Shown: positions 37,161-45,896, numbered from the stretch's first letter. The stretch is 64,000 nt of DNA from CAVRGQ01 sp963720785 (GCA_963720785.1 CAVRGQ010000008.1:496001-560000); one strand, 5' to 3'. Notes: a model not told the origin generated them from the sequence alone. Program-made: numbers and translations.

Positions 37161-37643
37161 TCACAGGCTGCCGATCTTGCGGAAGTCCCAGCTGGCGATC
37201 TTCTCGGGGACCAACCGCAGCCAGGCGTGGGCGCCGTCGTGGAACATGGCCGGAGCACCGCCCTGGTACTTCGCCGCCCACAGGCGCTCGGGCTCGGCGA
37301 GCAGTTCCTCGACCTCTGCGTCGGCGGGGTCCCCCGTGCGGGGCACGGGTCCGACCGACTCCACCCGGCCGCGGATCTCGGCGCCGCGGAGCTCGAAGTA
37401 GTCGTTGCCGGCCTCCACGAGCAGGGCGATCCGGGGATCGCGCTGCAGGTCGGCCCAGCGCTGCGCCCGGGTGATCGAGTAGAGCCAGATCGCCGCGCCG
37501 TCCCACACGAACCACAGCGCGGTGGCGTGCGGGCTGCCGTCGGGCCCGATCGTCGCGGCCGTGCAGGTGCGCTCTCCCCCCAGATAGCTGTCGAGCTCAC
37601 TCGGTGTCATCGCGATCTTGCGCCCGCGCTTCTGCTCTTTCAT
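37161..37643 (-). CDS. PPOX-class flavin/F420-dependent oxidoreductase-like protein
   Basis: A 160-residue split-barrel protein of the pyridoxamine-phosphate-oxidase-like superfamily. It begins with a basic tail, followed by LDSYLGGERTCTAATIGPDGSPHATALWFVWDG (split here by a turn), then RAQRWADLQRDPRIALLVEAG, which is the usual cofactor-binding layout. Many actinobacterial members bind F420 or FMN, some bind haem or biliverdin. The cofactor cannot be told from sequence alone. The start is the ATG at 37643, only 1 nt after the second copy of the 21-bp repeat. It lies between the ABC1 kinase and tig. Confidence 0.75.
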   Translation of the reverse strand: MKEQKRGRKIAMTPSELDSYLGGERTCTAATIGPDGSPHATALWFVWDGAAIWLYSITRAQRWADLQRDPRIALLVEAGNDYFELRGAEIRGRVESVGPVPRTGDPADAEVEELLAEPERLWAAKYQGGAPAMFHDGAHAWLRLVPEKIASWDFRKIGSL

Positions 37644-37644
37644 T

Positions 37645-37665
37645 CCGGCCTCGCTCCGCTCGGCT
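37645..37665. repeat. Copy 2 of the 21-bp intergenic repeat (upstream of the PPOX gene)
   Basis: Identical to 37076-37096. Here it abuts the start codon of the PPOX-class gene, so its purine-rich strand (GGAGCGAGG) would be the ribosome-binding region. It may be a small mobile or duplicated leader. Confidence 0.6.
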
Positions 37666-37699
37666 GCCTGGTCGTGAGGACCTGGTCGGACAGGTCCGG

Positions 37700-39677
37700 T
37701 CAGACGCGTCTGGTTGCGGACTGACCGGACTCTCTTCGTAGCACCTGGGCGACCACCCGCATCTGGATCACCGCGGTCACGGTCACGCCGAAGAAGCCCA
37801 GCACCTGCAGCGTGGTCTGCAGATCGGAGTCCTGCTCGACGAGCGCAGCGGCGATCAGGAACAGGGCCGAGGCGAGCAGCCCGGCCACACCGATCGTCGC
37901 GAAGATGATCCGGTCGATCCACGCGTCGACGACTGCCCGGTCGCCACCCGAGTACCGCTCGGTCCGCGTGGTGAGGCGCCCGCCGCGCAGCTGCGTCGCG
38001 ATCCCCTCCAGGTGGCCGGGCAGCGTCCGCAGCGACGGCATCGCCCGCACCAGCTCCTTCTGGAGCTGCTCCTGCATCAGCTCCTGCTGCTCGTCGTGCT
38101 TCGGCAGGAGCGCGGTGGCCTCGACCGCGAGGTTGAACGTCGGGTCGATCGTGCGCAGCGTGCCCTCGAGCGTGAGCAGCGCGCGGCGACAGCACCGTCA
38201 TCGCCCCGGGAACCTCGAGGCCGTGACGCTGCATCACCTCGAGCATCAGCGACATCGCTTGCGGGTCGAAGCTGCCGCCACTGAGCCCCTCGGTGAGGAC
38301 GACGCCGATGTCGGCCTCCAGCGCGTGGGGGTCGACGCCCTCGTCGCCGCCGCCCAGGCGCGTGCCGGCCCGGGCGAGGATGACGGCGTCGTTCATCTGG
38401 AAGCCGAGCGCCATCTCCTGCATCGACTCGAGGATGACCGGGCTGAGCCGGCCGACCGCGCCGAAGTCGAGGAACCAGAGGGTGCCCTCGCGGTCCACGA
38501 AGACGTTCCCGGGGTGCGGATCGGCGTGGTACATCCCATCGCGCAGGACCTGGTCGAGGAACGATCCGAGGAGCCGACGCGCGAGCGTCTTCTCGTCGAC
38601 GGCCGACGCCTCGATCGCCGCGCTGTCGGCGACGGTCACGCCCTGGATCTCCTCCATCACCAGGATGCGTCGCGTCGAGAGCGACTCGAACACGCGCGGC
38701 GCGGCAATGCCCGGCGCGCCGTCGATGTGGGAGCGGAACGTCTCGCCGCTCGCGCCCTCCACCGAGTAGTCGAGCTCCCTCTCCAACGATGCGATCAGCT
38801 CCTCGGCGAGGCGCTTCACGCCAAGTTGGCGCGCCGCCTCGACGCGACGGTCGAGGGTGGATGCGGCCATGCGCAGCACCGCGGCGTCGCGGTGCACGAC
38901 GTCCTCGATGCCGGGGCGTTGCACCTTCACCACCACGTGCTCGCCGGTCGTGAGCACCGCGCGGTGCGTCTGGCCGATCGACGCGGCGGCGAGCGGTTCG
39001 AAGTCGAACGACGCGAACTCGTCCTCGACGCGCGCGCCGAGCTCGCTCTCGACGACGTCCCGGACCTCGTCGGCGGGCACGGGGCGTGCCGACGACTGCA
39101 GCGTCGCCAGCTCGGTGGTGAGCACGTCGGGCAGAAGATCGGTGCGGGTGGAGGCGATCTGGCCGAACTTCACGAACATCCCACCGCAGTCCTCGAGCGT
39201 GAGGCGCAACCGCCGGGCGAACTCGGGCGTGGCCAGCTTCGACGACGACGCGTACCGGGTGAGGCCGCGCTTGCGGGCGTACCGGATGATCTCGCGGGAG
39301 CGCCCGAGTGGCGCGAGCTTGCGCTTCACCGTCTTGATCGGGTGGAACAGCCAGCGGAAGCGGTGCCGGTGCGACACGTGCGGCTTGAGCAGCACGTCGA
39401 GCACGAGGCCGGTCAGCATCGACACGAGCAGGCCTATGAAGAAGGCGAGCAGCAGCACGTCACGCAGCTGGCTCGCGTTCTTGATGCTCTGGTCCTCGAT
39501 GACCGCGGCGCCGACGATGCCGACGATCCAGCCCACGAAGCCGGCGACGAACGAGCGTCCCCACCCGCGGTGCACGCCCAGCAGGCGGCTGCTGAACCAG
39601 CCCACCACGATGATGAACGGGATGCCGTAGAGCAGCAGCTCGGCGGTGTCGAGCTCGATGACGATGGCCAGACTCAC
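37700..39677 (-). CDS. ABC1/UbiB-family atypical kinase, frameshifted
   Basis: Reading from the ATG at 39677, the frame breaks near 38185 (gcgcggcgac). Removing one base continues VLSRALLTLEGTLRTIDPTF and gives about 658 aa. Three N-terminal membrane segments come first. The kinase-like domain then shows KFGQIASTRTDLLP (the KxGQ family motif), AAASIGQTHRA (Ala-rich loop), VVKVQRPG (Lys), MYHADPHPGNVFVD (catalytic loop) and LDFGAVGRL (DFG). The C-terminus has a coiled coil and two more membrane segments. UbiB-like ATPases support isoprenoid-quinone or lipid metabolism in bacteria. It is the first gene of the 30-kb minus-strand block. Confidence 0.85.
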
Positions 39678-39701
39678 TGGGTCCTCCAGGTTGCGAAGGT
39701 C

Positions 39702-39760
39702 CCTACTATTGCCTGGGACACGGGTACACCGGGGACGACGAGAAGTGGCGCAGTGGTCGC
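39702..39760 (+). other. tRNA-Pro 5'-half remnant with its own -10-like box
   Basis: The sequence CCTACTATT at 39702-39710 is repeated before the real tRNA-Pro at 39792-39800. The 13-base D-arm word GTGGCGCAGTGGT at 39745-39757 is identical to bases 39814-39826 of the gene. No anticodon or T arm follows. I read it as the decayed front of a duplicated tRNA-Pro. Confidence 0.45.
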
Positions 39761-39793
39761 ATCGTCACGAGATCGTCAGGGACTCAGGGTTCC

Positions 39794-39799
39794 TACTAT
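39794..39799 (+). promoter_or_regulatory. -10 box of tRNA-Pro
   Basis: TACTAT lies 8 bases before the mature 5' end of tRNA-Pro, the right distance for a start site just ahead of the tRNA. I see no good -35 hexamer. Confidence 0.45.
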
Positions 39800-39807
39800 T
39801 TCCACAA

Positions 39808-39879
39808 CGGGGAGTGGCGCAGTGGTAGCGCACCTGCTTTGGGAGCAGGAGGTCGGGGGTTCAAGTCCCCTCTCCCCGA
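39808..39879 (+). tRNA. tRNA-Pro (UGG)
   Basis: A full cloverleaf: acceptor CGGGGAG/CTCCCCG, D stem GCGC, anticodon stem CCTGC/GCAGG with loop TTTGGGA (anticodon TGG), T arm GGGGG-TTCAAGT-CCCCT, discriminator A. No CCA is encoded. Confidence 0.95.
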
Positions 39880-39886
39880 CTGAGGG

Positions 39887-39901
39887 GCCGGCAACACCGG
39901 C
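39887..39901 (+). terminator. Hairpin after tRNA-Pro
   Basis: A perfect 5-bp stem GCCGG-CAACA-CCGGC lies 8 nt past the tRNA-Pro end and may stop its transcript or guide 3' processing. Confidence 0.4.
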
Positions 39902-39905
39902 GGAT

Positions 39906-39938
39906 GGAGGTCGGGGGTTCGAGTCCCACGCCCTCCCA
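39906..39938 (+). other. tRNA-Pro 3'-half remnant
   Basis: Bases 39906-39927 match 39848-39869 of tRNA-Pro at 21 of 22 positions (variable loop and T arm). The sequence then diverges into ACGCCCTCCCA, resembling another acceptor end. No 5' half is present, so it is a fragment. Confidence 0.5.
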
Positions 39939-39988
39939 GCCCCGACTCAGCAATCTCGACAGGGCCATGTGCCAAGCTGTCGGCGCAC

Positions 39989-40062
39989 GCGGGCGTAGCT
40001 CAATGGCAGAGCTCCAGTCTTCCAAACTGGTGACGCGGGTTCAATTCCCGTCGCCCGCTCCA
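39989..40062 (+). tRNA. tRNA-Gly (UCC)
   Basis: Acceptor GCGGGCG/CGCCCGC, D stem GCTC/GAGC, anticodon stem CCAGT/ACTGG with loop CTTCCAA (anticodon TCC), T arm GCGGG-TTCAATT-CCCGT, discriminator T and an encoded CCA at 40060-40062. Confidence 0.95.
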
Positions 40063-40123
40063 ACTCGCCGACGAACCGACGAAGGTCGGGAATGACCGCG
40101 ACGCATCCGAGGTTCCCGGGCGC

Positions 40124-41308
40124 ATGAACGAGCCGATCGTCCCTGTTCCGCCGCCGACGGCCGACGACGTCAACCTCGTCCCGCCGGTGCCCAACGAGGT
40201 GCAGGTCATGGCGCGCGGCATGGCCAGTGCGGCGGCCCCGCCCGAGGGACTCACCACCGTGCAACGTGCGGTGCTCGAAGCCCTCACCGAGTCGATGACC
40301 GGCGTCGCCGTCGATCTCGCGGACTTCGAGCCCATCGGACCGAAGGAGTACGCAGAGGCTCTCGCGCGGCGTGACGCGGCGTTCCGCACCCGCATGTTCC
40401 AGGCGATGCTGCTCGCGGAGATGCTGCTCGTGCCGATCCCGCCGTCGGTGAGCGCGCGCGTCGAGGAGTACGGCGCGCACCTCGGCGTGGGCGACGACAT
40501 GTTGCGGGTCGTGCGCCGCATCGCCAATGGTTCGCTCGGTCTCGCCCTCATCGACTTCGAGCGCAGCGGCTACTTCGACCAACTCGTGAAGCGCGCGCCC
40601 GACGCGCTTCATCTCCCGGATGCGCTCGACGACGCGTGGGAGCTCTCCTGCGCCGACGACGTGCTGCACGCGCGTTGGGCCGCGCTCGAGCACTGCGCGC
40701 CAGGCACGCTCGGGCGCTGCGTCTGGGAGTTCTACCGTGCCCGAGGCTTCACCTTTCCCGGCCACGCCGGCAGCGCGCCGCCCACGCTCGCGCAGCACGA
40801 CTGGATCCACGTGCTGGCCGACTACGGCTCGACCGTGGAATCGGAGATCGAGGTGTTCGGCCTCATCTCCCGCTGCAACGACGATCCGCAGGCGTTCTCG
40901 CTGCTCGCGATGGTGCTCGGCCTCTTCGAGACCGGCTACCTGTACGGCGCAGCGCGCGGCTTCTTCGAGTACGACCGCGGGCACCTCTCGAACGACGCCG
41001 ACCGCATGGCGGTGCGCCTCGGCGACGCCATGGCGCGCGGCGCCCGGCTCGCCTGGCACCTGAACGACACCGGCCGGGGCGACCGCACCGACCTCCTCGC
41101 CACCGACTGGTTCGCCTACGCCGACCTCCCCGTCGACGACGTGCGTGCCGACCTCGGCCTCCCGTCCCGCTCCGAGCGGGCGATCGCCGCGGGCTCGAGG
41201 ACGCCGTGGGAGCCCGGCGGGATCTCGCCGTTCCAGTTCGCCCAGGGCCGGGCCGCGGCCGAGGCGGAAGGACGCGAGTACGACGCGTACGGCGCCGGCC
41301 CCGCCTGA
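40124..41308 (+). CDS. Coq4-like protein
   Basis: A 394-residue cytosolic protein with no signal peptide. The only strong landmark is HDWIH at residues 225-229 with Glu241 exactly 12 residues later: the HDxxHx11E zinc motif of Coq4, the scaffold/decarboxylase-hydroxylase factor of ubiquinone synthesis. PGTLGRCVWEFYRARGF ahead of it also fits Coq4 (PxGTLG-like). The N-terminal 110 and C-terminal 100 residues have no clear counterpart. Actinobacteria use menaquinone, so another quinone or lipid substrate is likely. It lies between tRNA-Gly and tRNA-Arg, and the stop is 14 nt before tRNA-Arg. Confidence 0.65.
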   Translation: MNEPIVPVPPPTADDVNLVPPVPNEVQVMARGMASAAAPPEGLTTVQRAVLEALTESMTGVAVDLADFEPIGPKEYAEALARRDAAFRTRMFQAMLLAEMLLVPIPPSVSARVEEYGAHLGVGDDMLRVVRRIANGSLGLALIDFERSGYFDQLVKRAPDALHLPDALDDAWELSCADDVLHARWAALEHCAPGTLGRCVWEFYRARGFTFPGHAGSAPPTLAQHDWIHVLADYGSTVESEIEVFGLISRCNDDPQAFSLLAMVLGLFETGYLYGAARGFFEYDRGHLSNDADRMAVRLGDAMARGARLAWHLNDTGRGDRTDLLATDWFAYADLPVDDVRADLGLPSRSERAIAAGSRTPWEPGGISPFQFAQGRAAAEAEGREYDAYGAGPA

Positions 41309-41322
41309 CAAACTGGTGGCTT

Positions 41323-41396
41323 GCGCCCGTAGCTCAGTGGACCAGAGCGAGTCACTTCTAATGACAAGGTCGGAGGTTCGAATCCTCCCGGGCGCG
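41323..41396 (+). tRNA. tRNA-Arg (UCU)
   Basis: Acceptor GCGCCCG/CGGGCGC, D stem GCTC/GAGC, anticodon loop CTTCTAA (anticodon TCT) on stem AGTCA/TGACA, T arm GGAGG-TTCGAAT-CCTCC, discriminator G, no CCA. The first anticodon-stem pair is an A-A mismatch, which is tolerated. Confidence 0.93.
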
Positions 41397-41410
41397 CAGC
41401 ACGACCATCG

Positions 41411-42769
41411 ATGGCGAGTCACCGGCGTGACGGGGGACGGGTGGACCGCGAGACCGCACAGATCACGGAGTGGGTCGAGGCCAACGTAGGCGGCACGGTC
41501 ACGATGGTGACGCGCCAGCCGCGGTGGCGCCCCGTGTGGCTGGTCGACGTCGAGCGCGACGGGGAGATCCTCGAGCTGATGTTGCGCGGCGCGCGCGTCG
41601 ACATGGAAGGTATCTGGCCGCTCCACCACGAGATGCGCTTCCAGTCGCTGCTCGACGAACGCGGGATCCCGGTGCCCCACGTGTGGGGCTGGTCCGACGA
41701 GCCGATCGGGTTCTTCACCGACCGCGTCGCGGGCACGGCGGACTTCGCCCAGTCGACCGAAGCGCAGCGCGACGCGGCGATGCACGAGTACATGGGGATC
41801 CTGGCGCGCATCCACGCGCTCGACCCCGACGACTTCTCCGCCGCAGGCATCGACCGCGGCGCCTCGCCCGCGCACTCCGGGCTGGTGGGCCTCGACGCCT
41901 ACACGCGCTGGTACCGCACGAGCAAGGTGCGCCCCGATCCCTACCTCGAGTTCTCGCTCGCATACATCGGGCGCAACCCCGTCGACACGGGCGGTCGTGA
42001 AGCGCCGGTCGTGTGGGACTCGGGGCAGTTCCACACCCTCGACGGGCGCATCACCGCCGTGCTCGACCTCGAGCTCGGCCACGTGGGCGACCCGCTGATG
42101 GACCTTGCCGCATTCCGCATGCGCGACACCGTCATCCACTACGGCGACATGCCCACGCTCTACCGCTGGTACGAGGAGCAGGGCGGCGTTGCGGTCGACC
42201 TCGACGTGGTGATGCACCACCACTTCGTGTTCACGCTCACCAACCAGCTGGCGTTCCACTCGGCCCTCGCCGCACCCGTGCCCGGCAGCGACTACATGAC
42301 CAACATGCAATGGGCCAGCGAGACCAACCTGCACGGCCTCGAAGCCCTCGCCGAGATCCACGGTTGGGACCTCCCCGAGCTCGACGTGCCCCCGCCGCGC
42401 GTGTCTCCGGCGACCAACGCCCACGCGCACCTCGTGCACTCGTTGCGCGCCCTCACCGTCGACGACGAGTTCGCGCAGCACCAGCTCCGCATCGCGTTCC
42501 GTCTCGCACGCCACCTGCAGCGCTTCGACGAGATCGGTGAGGAGTGCACCGAGGCCGACCTCGACGACCTCGTGCCGCTCCTCGGCCACCGACCCGCGAC
42601 CTGGGAGGAGGGCGACGCCGCGCTCGAGCAATTCGTCCTCACCGACGACGGGAAGCACGACGAAGCGCTCGTGCACCTCTTCTACCGTCGCTTCCTCCGC
42701 TACAAGATGCTCTGCGGCCCCGCCGGCTCCGCGATGGCCGCCCACCACCGCTGCCAACCCCTTCGCTGA
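41411..42769 (+). CDS. Aminoglycoside-phosphotransferase-fold protein with an altered catalytic loop
   Basis: A protein of about 450 residues with the APH/choline-kinase fold; the start is the ATG at 41411 or the GTG at 41441, which has GGGGGA upstream. The metal-binding segment GRITAVLDLELGHVGDPLMDLA is typical of the ACAD10-like phosphotransferases (its two halves flank the DxE site). The expected catalytic loop HGDxxxxN is replaced by VVWDSGQFH: Asp may be kept but His and Asn are not. The N-terminal nucleotide lobe has LMLRGARV. It may be a weak or dead kinase that binds acyl-CoA-type ligands. It starts just after tRNA-Arg and ends 7 nt before modC (convergent). Confidence 0.7.
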   Translation: MASHRRDGGRVDRETAQITEWVEANVGGTVTMVTRQPRWRPVWLVDVERDGEILELMLRGARVDMEGIWPLHHEMRFQSLLDERGIPVPHVWGWSDEPIGFFTDRVAGTADFAQSTEAQRDAAMHEYMGILARIHALDPDDFSAAGIDRGASPAHSGLVGLDAYTRWYRTSKVRPDPYLEFSLAYIGRNPVDTGGREAPVVWDSGQFHTLDGRITAVLDLELGHVGDPLMDLAAFRMRDTVIHYGDMPTLYRWYEEQGGVAVDLDVVMHHHFVFTLTNQLAFHSALAAPVPGSDYMTNMQWASETNLHGLEALAEIHGWDLPELDVPPPRVSPATNAHAHLVHSLRALTVDDEFAQHQLRIAFRLARHLQRFDEIGEECTEADLDDLVPLLGHRPATWEEGDAALEQFVLTDDGKHDEALVHLFYRRFLRYKMLCGPAGSAMAAHHRCQPLR

Positions 42770-42776
42770 CCGCAGA

Positions 42777-43827
42777 TCAGGCGGGGTAGGTGGTGAGCTC
42801 GGTGGCCTTGACGGTGGCCCACACCTCGACGCCGTCGTGGAGGCCGAGGTCGGCGACGGCCGGCGCGGTCACTTCGGCGACCAGCGCGACGTCGCCCTCC
42901 ACGTGGATGCGCACGCGGTCGCCGAGGAGGTCCGCGCCCTGCACGGTGCCGCGCCACACGTTGCGGGGGCTGCCCTGCGGGTGCTGCCGGTGCAGGCTCA
43001 CCGCGTGCGGCGGGATCGCGACGTACACGTCGCCATCCACCGCGTCCGCGATCACGACGGTGCCGCCGCTCGCCAGTGTGACGGTGTGGTCGTGCGCCAT
43101 CCCGCGCAGGAGATTGGTACCCACCAGTTCGGCGACGTAGCGCGAGCGCGGTCGGGCCGCGACCTCGGCCACCGGGCCCTCTTGCGCGACCCTCCCCTGC
43201 TCCAACACCACGAGCCGGTCGGCGAGCGCCACCGCGTCGAGCAGGTCGTGGGTCACCAGTACCCGCACCCCGGGGAACGACGACAGGTGCGCGCGCAGCT
43301 CGCGGCGCAGCTCGGTGCGCGTGCCGACGTCGAGCGCGGCGAGCGGCTCGTCGAGCAGCACCATCGCGGGTTCGGCCACGAGCGCGCGCGCCGAACGCGA
43401 CGCGCTGGCGCTGGCCACCGGAGAGGTCCGCCGGCTTCGCGCGCTCGCGATCGGCGAGGCCGACACGACCGAGCCACGCGCTCGCGCGGCGGCGAGCCTC
43501 CGTGCGGCTGACCCCGCGACTGCGCAGCGGGAACGCCACGTTCTCCAACACGTCGAGGTGCGGGAAGAGCAGGTACTCCTGGAACATCACTCCGACCGAA
43601 CGGCGCTCCGGCACGACGTACACGTCGCGGGCCGGGTCGTCGAGCACCACGCCGTCGACCGTGACGTGCCCGCCGGCGAGCGGGGCGAGGCCGGCGAGCG
43701 TCCGCAGCAAGGTGGTCTTGCCCGCACCGTTGGGCCCGAGCACCGCGACCGTCTCGCCGTCGGCGGCGGCGAGGTGCACGTCGAGCGCGAGGTTGCCGAT
43801 CTGCATCTGCACGTGGGCGTCAAGCAC
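42777..43827 (-). CDS. modC: Molybdate ABC transporter ATPase, frameshifted
   Basis: From the GTG at 43827 the frame shows Walker A LGPNGAGKTTLL, the Q-loop VMFQEYLLFPHLDV and the signature LSGGQRQRVAF, then shifts at 43391-43392. Removing one C there rejoins FARALVAEPAMVLLDEPLAALD (Walker B and D-loop), VLVTHDLLDAV (H-loop) and a C-terminal TOBE domain for molybdate, giving about 349 aa. The gene overlaps modB by 8 nt. It powers uptake through ModB. A one-base error is more likely than loss, since the rest of the operon is intact. Confidence 0.88.
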
Positions 43828-44626
43828 TGCGCACGTTCCCGAACCAACGGTCGCGCAGCAGCACGAGCACGGTGATCGACACCGCGAGCAGCAAGAGACT
43901 CAGCGCGATCGCGACCTGCGGTTGTGACTCGAGGTAGAGGTAGACCGCGAGGGGTGTGGTCTGCGTGCGGCCCTGGATGTTGCCGGCGAAGGTGATCGTG
44001 GCGCCGAACTCGCCGAGCGCCCGCGCCCAAGCCAGCGCGGCGCCCGCGAACAACGAGGGTGCGATGAGCGGCACGGTGACGCGCCGGAACACCGTGAGGC
44101 GCGACGCCCCGAGCGTGGCCGCCGCGTCCTCGTAGCGGCGGTCCATCGTGCGGAGGCCGGCTTCGACCGTGATCACGAGGAAGGGCATCGCCACGAACGT
44201 CTCGGCGAGCACCACACCGCTCTTCGAGAACGTGAACTGCCAGTCGAACGTGTCGTAGATCCAACCGCCGACGAGACCGTTCGTGCGCCCGAACGCGTAG
44301 AGCAGGGCGACGCCGCCGACCACGGGCGGCAGCACCATCGGCAGCACCACCAGCGCGCGCACGAGCGCCTTCCCGGGGAACGGCACCCGCGCCAGCACGT
44401 ACGCCAGCGGCACCCCGAAGCACACGGAGATCGCAGTCGACCAGAGCGAGCACTCGAGCGACAGCTTGATCGCGTCCTTCGCCTGTTGGCTCGTGAGGTT
44501 GTCCCACAGCGAGCCCCATTCGACCTCGCCGAGCAGTCCGAGCAGCGGCAACGTGAAGAAGACGACCGCGACCGAAGCGAGAAGCACCGCGAGCAGCGGC
44601 GCGCCCCGCCCGCGACGCTTCACCAC
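43820..44626 (-). CDS. modB: Molybdate ABC transporter permease
   Basis: A 268-residue inner-membrane permease with five to six hydrophobic segments. The ATPase-docking EAA loop is clear at EDAAATLGASRLTVFRRVTVP, a typical ModB/CysT pattern. ALGEFGATITFAGN is a strong ModB signature lining the anion path. It begins 4 nt after the modA stop and overlaps modC by 8 nt, so translation is coupled. Confidence 0.93.
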   Translation of the reverse strand: MVKRRGRGAPLLAVLLASVAVVFFTLPLLGLLGEVEWGSLWDNLTSQQAKDAIKLSLECSLWSTAISVCFGVPLAYVLARVPFPGKALVRALVVLPMVLPPVVGGVALLYAFGRTNGLVGGWIYDTFDWQFTFSKSGVVLAETFVAMPFLVITVEAGLRTMDRRYEDAAATLGASRLTVFRRVTVPLIAPSLFAGAALAWARALGEFGATITFAGNIQGRTQTTPLAVYLYLESQPQVAIALSLLLLAVSITVLVLLRDRWFGNVRSA

Positions 44627-44630
44627 GGAT

Positions 44631-45419
44631 TCACTGCACCGGCGCCGGCAGGAACCCGAAGCTCCGCAGCGTCTTCTGGCCGGCAGGCGAGGCGGTGTAC
44701 CTCACCCAGGCCTCGGCCAGGGTGGGATTCGTCGACGACGCGAGCGGCGCGATCGGGTAGATCGCGTACACGTTGAGCCATGCAGGGATCCTGACCGCCT
44801 GCACGGTGGTGCCGGCGGCTTTCGCGTCGCTCGTGTACACGATTGCCGCGTCGGCGTCGCCGGTGCTCACCGCGGCGAGGGTGGCCTTGACGTCGGCGCC
44901 CTTCGTGACCTTGGCGGTGGGGACGGTGACGCCGGCCAGCGACAATGCCTGCTGCGCGTACTTGCCGCACGGCACGGTGTCGGCGCACAACGAGATTGTG
45001 CCCACCTTCGCGAGGTCGCCGAGCGACTTCACCTGCTTCGGGTTCCCGGGCTTCACGACGATGGTGAGCGCGTTCGCCGCGAACACGGTTGGCTCGGCCG
45101 TCACCTCGCCTCCACTCACCAGCTTCTGCATGTTGATGCCGTCGGCCGAGGCGAACGCGTCGGCCGGGGCCCCGCCCTGGATCTGCGTGACCAACGCCGA
45201 CGACGCCGCGAAGTTGAACGTGACGGTGGTGCCCGGGTTCGCCTTCTGGAAATCGGCGCCCATCTTCGTGAAGGCCTCGGTGAGCGATGCGGCAGCCGAC
45301 ACCGTGATGGCGCCGGAGGGCTTCGCCGCCTTGTTCGCCGCGCCAACCGGGGTGGCCGTCACCGCGACCGCCACGAACGCGAGGAGCGCGACGACGGACG
45401 ACCCGGTCCTACGCCTCAC
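44631..45419 (-). CDS. modA: Molybdate-binding protein
   Basis: A 262-residue secreted binding protein. Residues 1-27 are a Sec signal (basic start, hydrophobic core, AxA before NKAA); there is no lipobox, so anchoring is uncertain. The mature part starts ITVSAAASLTEAFTKMG and has FNFAASSALVTQIQGGAPADAFASAD, split by the family's SS oxyanion site, and GDADAAIVYTSDAKA. These serines and alanines bind molybdate or tungstate in ModA. The gene overlaps the HTH-TOBE regulator by 11 nt. Confidence 0.93.
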   Translation of the reverse strand: MRRRTGSSVVALLAFVAVAVTATPVGAANKAAKPSGAITVSAAASLTEAFTKMGADFQKANPGTTVTFNFAASSALVTQIQGGAPADAFASADGINMQKLVSGGEVTAEPTVFAANALTIVVKPGNPKQVKSLGDLAKVGTISLCADTVPCGKYAQQALSLAGVTVPTAKVTKGADVKATLAAVSTGDADAAIVYTSDAKAAGTTVQAVRIPAWLNVYAIYPIAPLASSTNPTLAEAWVRYTASPAGQKTLRSFGFLPAPVQ

Positions 45420-45810
45420 GAGGAACCTCCACGACCACGTTGGTGGACTTCACGACGCCGACCGCGAGGTCGCCGGGCTGGATGCCCAGGTCCTCGGCCG
45501 CCTCCCGTGTCATCAGCGAGGTGATGCGGTGCGGCCCGGCCTGGATGTGCACCACGGCCACCAGCCCTTCGACCTCCACCTGCGTGACGATGCCGGGGAA
45601 CCGGTTCCGGGCCGACTCGATCACGAGCGGCTCGGTCTCGGTCGCGGGTGCGGTCTCGGTGAGGAAGCGCGCCAGCTCGGCACCCTCGATGACTCGCTCG
45701 CCCCGATCCCGCCGCTCGACCTGCAGCCGACCGGCATCCGCCCACCGCCGCACGGTGTCGCCGCTGACCCCGAGCAACTCGGCGACCTGCCCCACCTTGT
45801 AGACCGTCAT
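45409..45810 (-). CDS. HTH-TOBE molybdate-responsive regulator
   Basis: A 133-residue protein: an excisionase/MerR-type winged helix at residues 3-50 (YKVGQVAELLGVSGDTVRRWADAGRL) joined to one TOBE/Mop domain at about 68-130 (ARNRFPGIVTQVEVEGLVAVVHI and two further strands). TOBE domains bind molybdate, so this should sense molybdate and regulate the operon it heads, as ModE does. It is the first gene of regulator-modA-modB-modC and overlaps modA. The nested palindromes at 45837-45877 lie just upstream and are the obvious operator candidate. Confidence 0.85.
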   Translation of the reverse strand: MTVYKVGQVAELLGVSGDTVRRWADAGRLQVERRDRGERVIEGAELARFLTETAPATETEPLVIESARNRFPGIVTQVEVEGLVAVVHIQAGPHRITSLMTREAAEDLGIQPGDLAVGVVKSTNVVVEVPREA

Positions 45811-45836
45811 GTGCGGGAGATTATCGGCAACACCCT

Positions 45837-45877
45837 CGCATCTGCCAGCCTCCTAGCTAGGAACACTTGCAGATGCG
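45837..45877. promoter_or_regulatory. Nested palindromes between the mod regulator and xdhC
   Basis: CGCATCTGC at 45837-45845 pairs perfectly with GCAGATGCG at 45869-45877. Between them lies a perfect 12-bp palindrome, TCCTAGCTAGGA, at 45851-45862. The 9-bp arms are about three helical turns apart. In this divergent gap the site could let one dimeric regulator control both the mod operon and xdhC. Confidence 0.6.
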
Positions 45878-45896
45878 GACGACGTACCATGAGCAG

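Noticed and set aside
39947..42757. A 936-codon minus-strand frame across tRNA-Gly, the Coq4-like gene and tRNA-Arg
   Set aside because: It reads through two tRNA genes and mirrors two convincing plus-strand proteins. Its residues are the His/Val/Arg/Gly mix typical of antisense GC-rich codons.
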